Assembly: GCF_021462405.1 (NCBI RefSeq)
Contig: NZ_JAKEDU010000008.1
Location: 51,510-92,950 of the forward strand
Length of the DNA stretch: 41,441 nt
Source of the DNA: Thermus tengchongensis
GTDB lineage: Bacteria > Deinococcota > Deinococci > Deinococcales > Thermaceae
Reading direction: 5' to 3'
The notes under the pieces are model-generated. The model did no database searches. It worked only from the letters and a program-made list of their open reading frames with translations, and was not told the DNA's origin. The translations under genes and the position numbers were made by a program. This document shows, one piece after another, positions 7,730-16,412 of the stretch. Within the stretch, counting starts at the first letter, position 1. Each line of letters opens with the position of its first letter.

Positions 7730-7801
7730 AGGGTAGGGGAGGGCGGTTAGGTGAGGGTTAGCCTGGCCCATAACCTCCGCCTAACCGCGGGGGGGCATAC
7801 T
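7730..7801. promoter_or_regulatory. Mirror-image PhoB/OmpR-type operator with divergent promoters
   Basis: Four GGTTA/TAACC pentamers occur. GGTTA at 7745-7749 and 7756-7760 (11-bp period) are followed by TAACC at 7771-7775 and 7782-7786 (again 11-bp period). Seen from each promoter the arrangement is identical: TAACC-N6-TAACC-N9 and then a -10-like hexamer, TACCCT (minus, 7735-7730) for apbE and CATACT (7796-7801) for the response regulator. Direct repeats at 11 bp that replace the -35 are the classic binding site of OmpR/PhoB regulators, so the adjacent regulator is the obvious ligand. Confidence 0.75.
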
Positions 7802-7807
7802 GGAAGT

Positions 7808-8467
7808 GTGCAGGTTTTCCTCCTCGAGGACGAGCCCCGCCTGGGCCGGGCAGTGGAGGGAGCCCTTAAGGCCCAAGGCTACGGGGTGCGCTGGGCCAAG
7901 GGTTTGGAGGAGGCTAGGGATGCCTTCTTAGAGCTGGAACCCGACCTCATGGTGCTGGATGTGCGCCTGCCCGAGGATCCCGACGGGGGCTTCCGCTTCG
8001 CCCAGGAGGTGCGCCAGGCAGGGTACAAGGGGCCCATCCTGTTCCTCACCGCCCGGGATACCCTCGAGGACCGGGTCTTCGGCCTGGACCTGGGCGGGGA
8101 CGATTACCTGGTGAAGCCCTTCCACCTGGAGGAGCTTCTCGCCCGGGTGCGGGCCCTGTTGCGCCGGGGGGCGGAGGCCAAGGCCAGCCGGGTGCGCCTA
8201 GGGCCTTTGGAGGTGGACCTGGCGGGGCGGGCGGTCCGCCACCGGGGCCGGCGGGTGGACCTTTCCCTTAAGGAGTTCGCCCTCCTGGAGGTCTTCCTCC
8301 TCCATCCTGGCCGTGTCTTCTCCCCGGAGGAGCTGGCGGAAAAGGTCTTTGGGGATGTGGAAAAGGTGGGGGCGGTGAAGGTGTACATCCACTACCTGAG
8401 GCAGAAGCTTCATCCGCAGGTCATACGCACCGTACCCGGGGGGTACCGGCTTGGCCATGAGCCTTAG
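7808..8467 (+). CDS. OmpR/PhoB-family response regulator
   Basis: A 219-residue regulator starting at GTG 7808. The open frame runs further up, but residues before VQVFLLEDEP are not conserved and would cover the operator. The receiver domain has acidic residues E7-D8, the phosphoacceptor D51 in LMVLDVRLP, T in LFLTARD and K in YLVKPFH. The C-terminal winged helix begins near 125 (LGPLEVDLAGRAVRHRGRR) and ends with VYIHYLRQKL and TVPGGYRL, typical of OmpR-type DNA-binding domains. It overlaps the kinase gene by 11 bp. The mirror-image repeats in front of the gene suggest that it activates itself and the apbE operon. Confidence 0.95.
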   Translation: MQVFLLEDEPRLGRAVEGALKAQGYGVRWAKGLEEARDAFLELEPDLMVLDVRLPEDPDGGFRFAQEVRQAGYKGPILFLTARDTLEDRVFGLDLGGDDYLVKPFHLEELLARVRALLRRGAEAKASRVRLGPLEVDLAGRAVRHRGRRVDLSLKEFALLEVFLLHPGRVFSPEELAEKVFGDVEKVGAVKVYIHYLRQKLHPQVIRTVPGGYRLGHEP

Positions 8468-9677
8468 GGCCCGTTTAGCCCTTTTCCTGGCCCTTTCCAT
8501 TGGGCTTGCCCTCCTCTTTCAGGGGGCCTTGAGTTACCTGGCCTTCAAGCGCCTCCTCGAGGCCGACCTGGACCGCTCCCTCCTCTTCTTCGTGGGGGCC
8601 CTCTCGGAGGGCCGGAGGCCCCCAAGGGGCGAGTTTGCCTTCCGCCTGGTGCGGGGGGAGGAGGCGCACCAAAGTCCCAACTTTCCAGACTGGCCGCGGC
8701 TTACCCCAGGGGCCTATTGGCGGGAAGGGTGGCGGGTCTTGGTGCTGGAGGTGCCGGGGGGCACCCTCACCGTGGCCCGCTACGACCCGGGGGCGGTGGC
8801 CGCTTTGCAAAGCTTCCGCCTGGCCCTTTTGGGGACCGGGGGAGCGCTTACCCTGCTTTTCGCCCTCTTGGCCTCGAGGGTGGCCCAAGTGGCCCTCCGC
8901 CCCCTTTCCCGTCTCACCGAGGTGGCCCAAAGGGTGGCGGACTCCGGGGACCTCTCCCACCGGGTGGAAGCTAAGGGAAGCGGAGAGCTTAAGGCTTTGG
9001 CGGAGAGCTTCAATCACATGCTGGAGCGGCTCCAGGCTTTTCTGGACCGGGAGCGCCGCTTCACCCGGGACGCGGCCCACGAGCTGAGAACCCCGGTGGC
9101 CGCCGCCTTGGCCCAGGTGGAGGGGGCGGAGGCCGGGTACCTGCCCAAGGAGGAAGCCCTCCAGGCGGCCAAGGAGGAGCTTTTGCGCATGAAGCGCCTG
9201 GTGGAGGCCCTTTTGGTCCTGGCCCGGGAGGGGCGGGTGGAGCGGGTGGGGCTGGACCTGGCGGCCCTGGCCCGGCAGGAAGCGGAGGCCTTCCGCGTGC
9301 CCTACCAGGGGCCGGAGGCCCTGCCCTTCCTTGGGGACCCCCTCCTCCTGGCCCAGGCCCTCCGGAACCTCTTGCAGAACGCCCGCCTCCACGGGGAGGG
9401 GCGGGGGGTGGAGGTAGCCCTCCGGGAAGAGGGACAGGAGGCGGTCCTGGAGGTGCGGGACCAGGGCCCGGGGATGCCGGAGGAGGCCCTTAAGGAGGCG
9501 GGGAGGCCCTTCTTCCGGGCCTCAGGCAAGCCCGGGGAGGGGCTTGGCCTCTCCGTGGCCCAGAAGGTGGCCGAAGCCCACGGGGGGCGGCTGGAGCTCC
9601 TCGCCAACCGCCCTTCCGGCCTGGTGGCCCGCCTGCGGTTACCCCTCCCTACCGGAGGCGCTTCAGGGCCTCCTTGA
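8457..9677 (+). CDS. Membrane sensor histidine kinase
   Basis: A 406-residue protein with ATG at 8457. Two membrane helices (about 5-28 and 118-142) bracket a short periplasmic domain of roughly 85 residues. A HAMP linker (about 140-190) follows, then the HisKA dimerisation helix with phosphoacceptor H208 in TRDAAHELRTPVAA. The ATPase domain shows the N box NLLQNARLHG, the G1 box DQGPGMPEE and the G2 box GEGLGLSVAQKVAEAHGG. The short periplasmic loop contains no Cys and a single His, so no metal-binding cluster is apparent. The signal is unknown; the neighbouring redox operon makes an envelope redox or metal signal plausible. Its 3' end overlaps convergent ruvA by 29 bp. Confidence 0.95.
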   Translation: MSLRARLALFLALSIGLALLFQGALSYLAFKRLLEADLDRSLLFFVGALSEGRRPPRGEFAFRLVRGEEAHQSPNFPDWPRLTPGAYWREGWRVLVLEVPGGTLTVARYDPGAVAALQSFRLALLGTGGALTLLFALLASRVAQVALRPLSRLTEVAQRVADSGDLSHRVEAKGSGELKALAESFNHMLERLQAFLDRERRFTRDAAHELRTPVAAALAQVEGAEAGYLPKEEALQAAKEELLRMKRLVEALLVLAREGRVERVGLDLAALARQEAEAFRVPYQGPEALPFLGDPLLLAQALRNLLQNARLHGEGRGVEVALREEGQEAVLEVRDQGPGMPEEALKEAGRPFFRASGKPGEGLGLSVAQKVAEAHGGRLELLANRPSGLVARLRLPLPTGGASGPP

Positions 9678-10224
9678 TGAGCTCCTGGGCCTTGGCCGAG
9701 GGGCGCTTGGCCAGAAGGTCCAGGACCACCCCTCGGGCCTGGCCCTCCTTGAAGCCCAAGGCGGTGAGGGCCAGGATGGCCTCCTCTGCCGCTTCGCTTT
9801 CCACCTTTGGCCCGGTGAGTAGGCTTGGGGGCACCTTCCCCTTGAGCTCCAGGGCGATGCGCTCGGCGAGCCTTTTGCCCACGCCGCTTGCTGCAGTGAG
9901 GAGCCTCAGGTCCCCCTCCGCCAGGGCCCGGGCCAGGAGCTTAGGCCCTAGGGCGGAGAGGAGGGCAAGGGCCGCCTTGGGCCCCACCCCGCTCACGGAA
10001 AGGAGGAGCTCAAAGAGGAGGAGGCTTTCCTCGTCGGGAAAGCCATAGAGAAAGAGGCCTTCCTCCCGAAGCTGGAGGTGGGTGTGGACGCCTACCTCCT
10101 GGCCTTCTTTGAGGCTTTGCAGAAAGGTCTGGGGGGCCTGCACCAGGAAGCCCACCCCGTTCACCAGAAGGAGAAACCCCCCTTCCTCCCTCTTCAGGAC
10201 CGTGCCCCGTAGGTAGCGGATCAT
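9649..10224 (-). CDS. ruvA: Holliday junction branch-migration protein RuvA
   Basis: The 191 residues match the usual family length. RuvA binds the four-way junction as a tetramer and loads the RuvB motor. Domain I is the OB fold (1-62: MIRYLRGTVLKREEG, LVNGVGFLVQAP, EEGLFLYGFPDEE). Domain II has paired helix-hairpin-helix motifs (LLLSVSGVGPKAALALLS and LLTAASGVGKRLAERIALELKGK). A linker follows, then domain III (about 147-191: AILALTALGFKEGQARGVVLDLL), which contacts RuvB. The ATG overlaps the stop of the upstream enoyl-CoA hydratase gene (ATGA), so the two are translationally coupled. ruvB and ruvC are not adjacent. Confidence 0.97.
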   Translation of the reverse strand: MIRYLRGTVLKREEGGFLLLVNGVGFLVQAPQTFLQSLKEGQEVGVHTHLQLREEGLFLYGFPDEESLLLFELLLSVSGVGPKAALALLSALGPKLLARALAEGDLRLLTAASGVGKRLAERIALELKGKVPPSLLTGPKVESEAAEEAILALTALGFKEGQARGVVLDLLAKRPSAKAQELIKEALKRLR

Positions 10225-10985
10225 CGGCCCACGAACCTGGGCGGGCGCTTTTCCCTAAAGGCCCTTACCCCTTCCTCGTGGTCCTGGGTGCGGCCAGCCT
10301 CCCCCTGGAGGATGGCCTCCAAGGAAAGGGCCTCGGTGAGGGAAAGCCGGTAGGTTTCCAGAAGGAGCTTCCGGGTGAGGGCATAGGCCCGCGTGGGGCC
10401 TTGGGCCAGCTCTTTGGCCACTGCCAGGGCCTCCTCCAGAAGCCTTTCCCCCGGCACCACCCGGTGCACCAGGCCCAGGGCCAGGGCTTCTTCCGCCGAG
10501 AGCCTGGGGGAGAGGAGGAGGAGTTCCTGGGCCTTGGCCAGGCCCACCAGGCGGGGCAGGAGGAAGCTCATCCCCGAGTCCGGCACCAGGCCGATGCGCA
10601 CGAAGGCAGTGGTGAAGGTGGCCTCCTGGGCGGCCAAGCGGTAGTCCCCCCAAAGGGCCAGGCTCATTCCCGCCCCCGCCGCTGCTCCGTTCACCGCAAC
10701 CACTAGGGGCTTTTCCAAGGCGGCCATGGCCTCCACCACCCGGTTGTAGCGGCGGAGGTGGGCCTCGTAGTCGGGCTTTTCCTCCCCAAACTCCCCTAGG
10801 TCCTGCCCCGCGGAAAAGGCCCGGCCCGCTCCGGTGAGGAGGAGGGCCCGGACCCCGGGGTCCTCCTGGGCCTCCTTGAGGGCCTGGTAGAGCTCGTCCA
10901 GCAGGGCACCGGTTAGGGCGTTCAGCTTTTCCGGCCGGTTGAGGATGAGGATAAGGACGCCCTCCTGTCTCTCCTTCAGAACCAT
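10221..10985 (-). CDS. Enoyl-CoA hydratase/isomerase, PaaG-like
   Basis: A 254-residue crotonase-fold enzyme. The oxyanion-hole segments are visible as AGRAFSAGQDLGEFGEE (about 53-69) and VNGAAAGAGMSLALWGDYRLAA (about 98-120). The AGQDL form, a Gly/Ala where many hydratases have catalytic Glu, and the P-D-S-G-x-x-F-L-L-P-R-L motif (RIGLVPDSGMSFLLPRLVG) point to the PaaG group, ring-epoxide isomerases of phenylacetate catabolism, or another delta-isomerase, rather than a standard hydratase. The tail EGVRAFREKRPPRFVGR is typical of the superfamily. TACAAT lies six bases before the ATG, so the gene is probably leaderless. It is coupled to ruvA, an odd pairing. No other paa genes are in view, so the substrate is open. 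Confidence 0.9.
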   Translation of the reverse strand: MVLKERQEGVLILILNRPEKLNALTGALLDELYQALKEAQEDPGVRALLLTGAGRAFSAGQDLGEFGEEKPDYEAHLRRYNRVVEAMAALEKPLVVAVNGAAAGAGMSLALWGDYRLAAQEATFTTAFVRIGLVPDSGMSFLLPRLVGLAKAQELLLLSPRLSAEEALALGLVHRVVPGERLLEEALAVAKELAQGPTRAYALTRKLLLETYRLSLTEALSLEAILQGEAGRTQDHEEGVRAFREKRPPRFVGR

Positions 10986-11073
10986 GGCCCTATTGTAAAG
11001 GTCCTAAAGCACCTACACCGCTTTTTGGTGTAGCGTAGATGAAGGGGTGTATGCCCCCTTCTTGGGAGGTAGG
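10986..11073. promoter_or_regulatory. Divergent control region of the paaG-like gene and sucA, with a perfect inverted repeat
   Basis: Towards the left, TACAAT (minus, 10997-10992) is six bases from the enoyl-CoA hydratase ATG. A perfect 7-bp inverted repeat, CTACACC (11013-11019) and GGTGTAG (11027-11033), separated by GCTTTTT, sits upstream of both genes and may be an operator. For sucA the -10 is unclear (TAGCGT at 11031-11036 is a candidate); the sucA message has a leader with GGAGGT at 11065-11070. Confidence 0.45.
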
Positions 11074-13773
11074 ATGGAGCTCACGTTGGAAAGCCAAGGC
11101 TACCTGGAGGCCCTCTACCGGGCCTACCTGGAGGATCCCTTTTCCTTGCCGGAGGAATGGCGGCGCTACTTCTCTGCCCTCACCCTGGAGGGTTCCCGAC
11201 GAGAACCCCAGGGGGACGGCCGAAGAACCACCCCCGCTCCCCTGGCCGAGACGGTGGACCTGGCCTTCCTCCTCAAGGTGGAGCGCCTGGTCCAGGCCTA
11301 CCGGGAGCTGGGCCACCTGGCGGCTCGGATCGACCCTTTGGGGCGGGAACGGCCCAGGCCCAAGGAGCTTTCCCTGGAGGCCCACGGACTTTCCCAGGAG
11401 GATCTCTCTAGGTCCCTTCCCCCCTTCTTCGGCGCCCCCACCCTAGGGGATCTCCTGGGCCGCCTGGAGGCGGTTTACCTAGGCCCGGTGGGGTTTGAGG
11501 TGGTCCATACCGAGCCCGAGGAGCGGGCCTGGCTTCTTTCCCGCCTCGAGGCCCCCTGGCCCAAGCCTCCCCGCGAGGTGCGCCGGCGCATGTTGGAGCG
11601 CCTGATGCAGGCGAGCCTCTTCGAGGCCTTCCTGCAACGCAAGTACCTGGGGGCCAAGACCTTCAGCCTCGAGGGCCTGGAAAGCCTTGTTCCCCTTCTT
11701 CTGGAAGCGGTGGAGGAAGCTGCCCGCCACGGGGTTAGGGAGGTGGTCCTGGGCATGGCCCACCGGGGGCGGCTCAACGTCCTGGCCCACGTGGTGGGCA
11801 AGCCCTTCGAGCGCATCTTCCGCGAGTTCGAGGAGATCTTCCCCGAGGGCTACTCCGGGGATGTGAAGTACCACCTGGGCTTCTCCAACGACCTCACCAC
11901 CGCCTTCGGGAAGGTGCACGTTTCCCTCAACTTCAACCCCAGCCACCTGGAGTTCGTGAACCCCGTGACCCTGGGGCGCCTTCGGGCCAAGCAGGACCGC
12001 TTCGGGGACCGGGAGCGGAAGAGGGGCTTGGCCATCCTGGTCCACGGGGACTCGGCCTTCATCGGGGAGGGCATTGTCCAGGAGACCCTAAACCTCTCCC
12101 GGCTTCCCGGCTACCGGGTGGGGGGGACCCTCCATGTGGTGGCCAACAACCAGTTGGGCTTCACCACCCTGCCCGAGGAGTACACCTCCTGCCGCTACCC
12201 CACGGACATCGCCAAGATGGTGGGGGCCCCTGTCTTTCACGTGAACGCCGAGGCCTTGGACGAGCTTTGGTTCGTCCTGCGCCTGGCCCTGGAGTACCGC
12301 CAGCGCTTTGGTAAGGACGTGGTCATCGACCTGGTGGGCTACCGCCGCCGGGGCCACAACGAGACGGACGAGCCCACCTTCACCCAGCCTTCCATGTACG
12401 CCCTCATCTCCAAAAAGCCCGAGCCCTGGAGGGTCTATGGGGATAGGCTCCTTGCCGAAGGGGTGGTGGCGGAAGGGGAGCTTAAAGCCAAGGAGGAAGC
12501 CTACCTGGCGAACCTGGAGAGCGAGTTCGCCCGGGTCAAGGCGGAGCCGGGCCCTGTGGTGCCCCACGGGCTTTCCGGGATCTGGCAGGGGTATGTGGGC
12601 GGGCCCGACCACCTGGTGGCCGAGGTGGACACCGGGGTGCCAAAGGAGGCGTTAAAGGATCTCCTCCTTCGCTTGAGCACCGTGCCCGAGGGCTTCCAGG
12701 TGCATCCCAAGCTAAAGCGGTTCCTCGAGGCCCGAAGGGAGATGGCCGAGGAAGGGCGCCCCCTGGACTGGGCCGCGGCCGAGGCCCTGGCCTTCGCCTC
12801 CCTGGCCGCCGAGGGGCACCGGGTGCGCCTCACGGGCCAGGACGCCCTCAGGGGCACCTTCACCCAGCGCCACGCCGCCCTCTACGACTACCAGACGGGC
12901 AGGCCCTATATCCCCCTGCAACACCTGGCCGAGGGGCAGGCGGAGGTGGAGATCCATAACTCCCCCCTCTCCGAGGCCGGGGTGCTGGGCTTTGAGTACG
13001 GGTACAGCCTGGACTACCCCGAGGCCCTGGTCCTCTGGGAGGCCCAGTTCGGGGACTTCGTCAACGTGGCCCAGGTCTACATCGACCAGTTCCTGGCCAG
13101 CGCCGAGGCCAAGTGGAACCGGCTTTCCGGCCTGGTCCTCCTCCTGCCCCACGGCCTCGAGGGGCAGGGCCCCGAGCACTCCTCCGCCCGGCTGGAGCGC
13201 TTCCTGCAACTGGGGGCCCAGGATAACCTCCAGGTGGCCTACCCCACCACCCCCGCCCAGTTCTTCCACCTCCTGCGCCGCCAGGTGAAGCGCAAAATCC
13301 GCAAGCCCCTCGTGGTCCTCACCCCCAAAAGCCTCCTCCGCCACCCCGAGGTGGTTTCCTCCTTGGAGGAGTTCGCTCAAGGGCGCTTCCAGAAGGTGAT
13401 CCCGGAAAGGGTCAAGGGCGCCAGGAAGGTCCTCCTTACCTCGGGCAAGGTCTACTACGACCTCCTGCAGAAGCGCCGGGAGTTAGGGGCGGAGGACGTG
13501 GCCATCCTAAGGCTGGAACTCCTCTACCCCTTCCCCGAGGCCGAGCTTAAGGAGGCCTTGGGCTTCTACCCCAAGAAGACCCCGGTGGTCTACGTCCAGG
13601 AGGAGCCCGTGAACCAGGGGGCCTGGTGGTACCTCTCCGCCCGTTTCTGCGGAGAGATCTACGGCCACCCCTTCGGCGTGGTGGCCCGCCCCGAGTCCCC
13701 GAGCCCCGCGGTGGGCTCCTCCAAGGTGCACAAGCTGGAACAGGAAAGGCTTTTGGAAGAGGCCTTCAAGTGA
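11074..13773 (+). CDS. sucA: 2-Oxoglutarate dehydrogenase E1 component
   Basis: An 899-residue thiamine-diphosphate enzyme that decarboxylates 2-oxoglutarate in the TCA cycle and passes succinyl to E2. ATG 11074 is favoured over the in-frame GTG at 11047 because GGAGGT lies just upstream and the family N-terminus starts close to YLEALYRAYLEDPFSLPEEWRRYF (the E2-binding tail). Family blocks are GMAHRGRLNVLAHV, HLGFSNDLTT, HGDSAFIGEGIVQETLNLS, VVANNQLGFTT, the ThDP-binding YRRRGHNETDEPTFTQPSMY, and in the C-terminal half RLTGQDALRGTFTQRHA, EYGYSLDYPEALVLWEAQFGDF and LPHGLEGQGPEHSSARLERF. First gene of sucA-sucB-lpd; the gap to sucB is 11 bp. Confidence 0.97.
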   Translation: MELTLESQGYLEALYRAYLEDPFSLPEEWRRYFSALTLEGSRREPQGDGRRTTPAPLAETVDLAFLLKVERLVQAYRELGHLAARIDPLGRERPRPKELSLEAHGLSQEDLSRSLPPFFGAPTLGDLLGRLEAVYLGPVGFEVVHTEPEERAWLLSRLEAPWPKPPREVRRRMLERLMQASLFEAFLQRKYLGAKTFSLEGLESLVPLLLEAVEEAARHGVREVVLGMAHRGRLNVLAHVVGKPFERIFREFEEIFPEGYSGDVKYHLGFSNDLTTAFGKVHVSLNFNPSHLEFVNPVTLGRLRAKQDRFGDRERKRGLAILVHGDSAFIGEGIVQETLNLSRLPGYRVGGTLHVVANNQLGFTTLPEEYTSCRYPTDIAKMVGAPVFHVNAEALDELWFVLRLALEYRQRFGKDVVIDLVGYRRRGHNETDEPTFTQPSMYALISKKPEPWRVYGDRLLAEGVVAEGELKAKEEAYLANLESEFARVKAEPGPVVPHGLSGIWQGYVGGPDHLVAEVDTGVPKEALKDLLLRLSTVPEGFQVHPKLKRFLEARREMAEEGRPLDWAAAEALAFASLAAEGHRVRLTGQDALRGTFTQRHAALYDYQTGRPYIPLQHLAEGQAEVEIHNSPLSEAGVLGFEYGYSLDYPEALVLWEAQFGDFVNVAQVYIDQFLASAEAKWNRLSGLVLLLPHGLEGQGPEHSSARLERFLQLGAQDNLQVAYPTTPAQFFHLLRRQVKRKIRKPLVVLTPKSLLRHPEVVSSLEEFAQGRFQKVIPERVKGARKVLLTSGKVYYDLLQKRRELGAEDVAILRLELLYPFPEAELKEALGFYPKKTPVVYVQEEPVNQGAWWYLSARFCGEIYGHPFGVVARPESPSPAVGSSKVHKLEQERLLEEAFK

Positions 13774-13784
13774 GGAGGTAAGCG

Positions 13785-14987
13785 GTGCAAGAGCTGAAAG
13801 TGCCCTCCGTGGGTGAGTCCATTGTGGAAGTGGAAATCGGCGCTTGGCTGAAGCGGGAAGGGGAGAGCTTTGCCCAGGACGAGCCCCTGGTGGAGCTCAT
13901 CACCGACAAGGCCACCCTCGAGCTCCCCGCCCCCTTTGCGGGAACCCTTGCCAAGATCCTGAAGGGCACCGGGGAGACGGCCCGGGTGGGGGAGGCCATC
14001 GCCCTCTTGGAGGCGGGGGCGCAGGCGGCCGCCCCGGCCCCCCAGGCCCCGGCGGAGGCGGCCAAGGCCCCCGAGCCCCTGGCCATGCCCGCCGCCGAGC
14101 GCCTCCTGCGGGAGGTGGGGGTGGCCCCTGAGGCGGTCCAGGGCACGGGCCTAGGGGGGCGCATCCTCAAGGAGGACGTGCTCCGCCACCTGGAGGCCCA
14201 AGCGGCTTCCGCTCCCGCGCCCACGCCGCCTCCTGCTCCGGCCCCCGCACCCGCTCCGGCGGCCCAGCCCCCCGCCGACCGCCCCTGGCGGGTGAGCGAG
14301 GCGGTGCCCATGAGCCCTTTGCGCCGCCGCATCGCCGAAAGGCTCCTTTTGGCCCGGCAGACCACGGCCATGCTCACCACCTTCAACGAGGCGGACATGT
14401 CCGCGGTCATCGCCCTCAGGAAGGAGCTGGGCGAGGCCTTCCAGAAGAAGCACGGGGTACGGCTTGGCTTCATGAGCTTCTTCGTGAAGGCCGTGGTCCA
14501 GGCCCTGAAGGAGATTCCTGAGCTGAACGCCGAGATCCGGGACAACACCATCGTTTACCACCGCTACTACGACATCGGGGTGGCTGTGGGCGGGGGCGAG
14601 GGGCTGGTGGTGCCCGTCTTGCGGGATGCCGACCGGCTTTCCTTCGCCGAGATCGAGCGCCAGATCGCGGACTTCGCCGAAAGGGCCCGCAGCAAAAAGC
14701 TCAAGCCCGAGGAGCTCATGGGGGGCACCTTCACCATCACCAACGGCGGGGTCTACGGCTCCCTGAACTCCACCCCCCTCCTCAACCCGCCCCAGGTGGG
14801 CATCCTGGGCATGCACGCCATCCAGGAGCGCCCCGTGGCCCGGGACGGCCAGGTGGTGATCCGGCCCATGATGTACCTGGCCCTCTCCTACGACCACCGC
14901 ATCGTGGACGGGCGGGAGGCGGTCACCTTCCTGCGCCGGGTGAAGGAGCTGGTGGAAAACCCCGTGCGCCTGATGCTGGAGGTCTAG
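13785..14987 (+). CDS. sucB: Dihydrolipoyl succinyltransferase, E2 of 2-oxoglutarate dehydrogenase
   Basis: 400 residues with a GTG start at 13785 and GAGGAGGT upstream. A single lipoyl domain occupies 1-75, with the lipoylated Lys in [11 protein letters not shown]. An Ala/Pro linker is followed by the E3-binding domain (about 102-138: [33 protein letters not shown]). A second Ala/Pro-rich linker (about 143-165) leads to the catalytic domain with [31 protein letters not shown], the [12 protein letters not shown] block and the active-site [29 protein letters not shown] and the pairing with sucA mark it as the succinyl rather than the acetyl type. The stop is followed by the lpd GTG after one base. 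Confidence 0.96.
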   Translation: MQELKVPSVGESIVEVEIGAWLKREGESFAQDEPLVELITDKATLELPAPFAGTLAKILKGTGETARVGEAIALLEAGAQAAAPAPQAPAEAAKAPEPLAMPAAERLLREVGVAPEAVQGTGLGGRILKEDVLRHLEAQAASAPAPTPPPAPAPAPAPAAQPPADRPWRVSEAVPMSPLRRRIAERLLLARQTTAMLTTFNEADMSAVIALRKELGEAFQKKHGVRLGFMSFFVKAVVQALKEIPELNAEIRDNTIVYHRYYDIGVAVGGGEGLVVPVLRDADRLSFAEIERQIADFAERARSKKLKPEELMGGTFTITNGGVYGSLNSTPLLNPPQVGILGMHAIQERPVARDGQVVIRPMMYLALSYDHRIVDGREAVTFLRRVKELVENPVRLMLEV

Positions 14988-14988
14988 C

Positions 14989-16362
14989 GTGGAGGCCTAC
15001 GACCTGTTGGTGATCGGGGCGGGCCCCGGGGGGTACGTGGCCGCCATCCGCGCCGCCCAGCTGGGGATGCGGGTGGGGGTGGTGGAGAAGGAAAAGGCCT
15101 TAGGGGGCACCTGCCTGCGGGTGGGGTGCATCCCCTCCAAAGCGCTTTTGGAGACCACCGAGCGCCTCTACGAGGCCAAAAAGGGCCTCATCGGGGCCAG
15201 GGTGGAGGGCCTCACCCTGGACCTTCCCGCCCTCATGGCCCACAAGGACCGGGTGGTTCAAGCCAACACCCAGGGCATCGACTTCCTCTTTCGGAAAAAC
15301 GGCATCGCCCGCCACCAGGGGACGGCCCGCTTCCTTTCGGATCGGAAGGTTTTGGTGGAGGAAACCGGGGAGGAGCTTTCCGCCCGCTTTATCCTCATCG
15401 CCACGGGAAGCGCCCCCCTCCTCCCCCCCTGGGCAGAGGTGGATTTTGAGCGGGTGGTGACCTCCACCGAGGCCCTGAGTTTCCCCGAGGTGCCGGAAAG
15501 GCTCATCGTGGTGGGGGGCGGGGTGATCGGCCTCGAGCTCGGGGTGGTCTGGCACCGCCTGGGGGCTAAGGTCACCGTGCTGGAGTACCTGGACCGCATC
15601 CTCCCCACCATGGACGCCGAGCTTTCCCGGGCGGCGGAGCGGGTCTTCCGCAAGGAGGGGCTGGAGATCCGCACCCGGGTGAGGGTGCAGGCGGTGCGCC
15701 CCGAGGGGAAGGGGGCCCGGGTGGAGCTGGAGGGGGGCGAGGTCCTCGAGGCGGACCGGGTCCTCCTGGCCGTGGGCCGTAGGCCTTACACGGATGGCTT
15801 GGGCTTGGAAAGCGCTGGGCTAGCCACCGACGAGCGGGGCCGCATCCCCGTGGACGAACACCTCCGCACACGGGTGCCCCACATCTACGCCATCGGGGAC
15901 GTGGTGCGGGGCCCCATGCTGGCCCACAAGGCCAGCGAGGAGGGCATCGCCGCGGTGGAGCACATGGTGCGGGGCTATGGCCACGTGGACTACTTGGCCA
16001 TCCCCAGCGTGGTCTACACCCACCCCGAGGTGGCCGGGGTGGGGTACACCGAGGAGGAGCTAAAAGCGCAGGGCATCCCCTATAAGGTGGGCAAGTTCCC
16101 CTACTCCGCTTCGGGCCGCGCCCGGGCCATGGGGGAGACGGAGGGCTTTGTTAAGGTCCTGGCCCACGCCCAGACGGACCGCATCCTGGGGGTCCACGGG
16201 ATCGGGGCCCGGGTGGGGGACGTCCTGGCCGAGGCCGCCCTGGCCCTCTTCTTTAAGGCCAGCGCCGAGGACGTAGGCCGGGCCCCCCACGCCCACCCCT
16301 CCCTCTCGGAGATCCTCAAGGAGGCCGCTTTGGCGGCCTGGGAGAAACCCATCCACCTTTAG
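14989..16362 (+). CDS. lpd: Dihydrolipoyl dehydrogenase, E3 component
   Basis: A 457-residue FAD flavoprotein that reoxidises the lipoyl arms of E2 with NAD. It has the N-terminal FAD motif VIGAGPGGYVAAIRAAQLG, the redox disulfide C42/C47 in GGTCLRVGCIPSKALL, and the NAD motif VVGGGVIGLELGVVWHRLGA. YAIGDVVRGPMLAHKASEEG contacts FAD. The dimer-interface catalytic pair H436/E441 lies in PHAHPSLSEILKEA. Start GTG at 14989 lies one base after the sucB stop. It ends the operon and is followed 11 bp later by an intrinsic terminator. It probably serves this complex; whether it also serves other 2-oxoacid dehydrogenases cannot be told here. Confidence 0.97.
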   Translation: MEAYDLLVIGAGPGGYVAAIRAAQLGMRVGVVEKEKALGGTCLRVGCIPSKALLETTERLYEAKKGLIGARVEGLTLDLPALMAHKDRVVQANTQGIDFLFRKNGIARHQGTARFLSDRKVLVEETGEELSARFILIATGSAPLLPPWAEVDFERVVTSTEALSFPEVPERLIVVGGGVIGLELGVVWHRLGAKVTVLEYLDRILPTMDAELSRAAERVFRKEGLEIRTRVRVQAVRPEGKGARVELEGGEVLEADRVLLAVGRRPYTDGLGLESAGLATDERGRIPVDEHLRTRVPHIYAIGDVVRGPMLAHKASEEGIAAVEHMVRGYGHVDYLAIPSVVYTHPEVAGVGYTEEELKAQGIPYKVGKFPYSASGRARAMGETEGFVKVLAHAQTDRILGVHGIGARVGDVLAEAALALFFKASAEDVGRAPHAHPSLSEILKEAALAAWEKPIHL

Positions 16363-16373
16363 GCAAAAGCGCG

Positions 16374-16410
16374 GCCCCGGCCAGGCACGCCTGGCCGGGG
16401 CTCGGTTTTT
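16374..16410 (+). terminator. Rho-independent terminator after lpd (probably bidirectional)
   Basis: A perfect 12-bp stem GCCCCGGCCAGG / CCTGGCCGGGGC with loop CACG (16374-16401) is followed by TCGG and five T. The convergent protease gene stops at 16413, and the reverse strand after the stem reads CGCGCTTTTG, so the hairpin can serve both strands. Confidence 0.9.
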
Positions 16411-16412
16411 GC

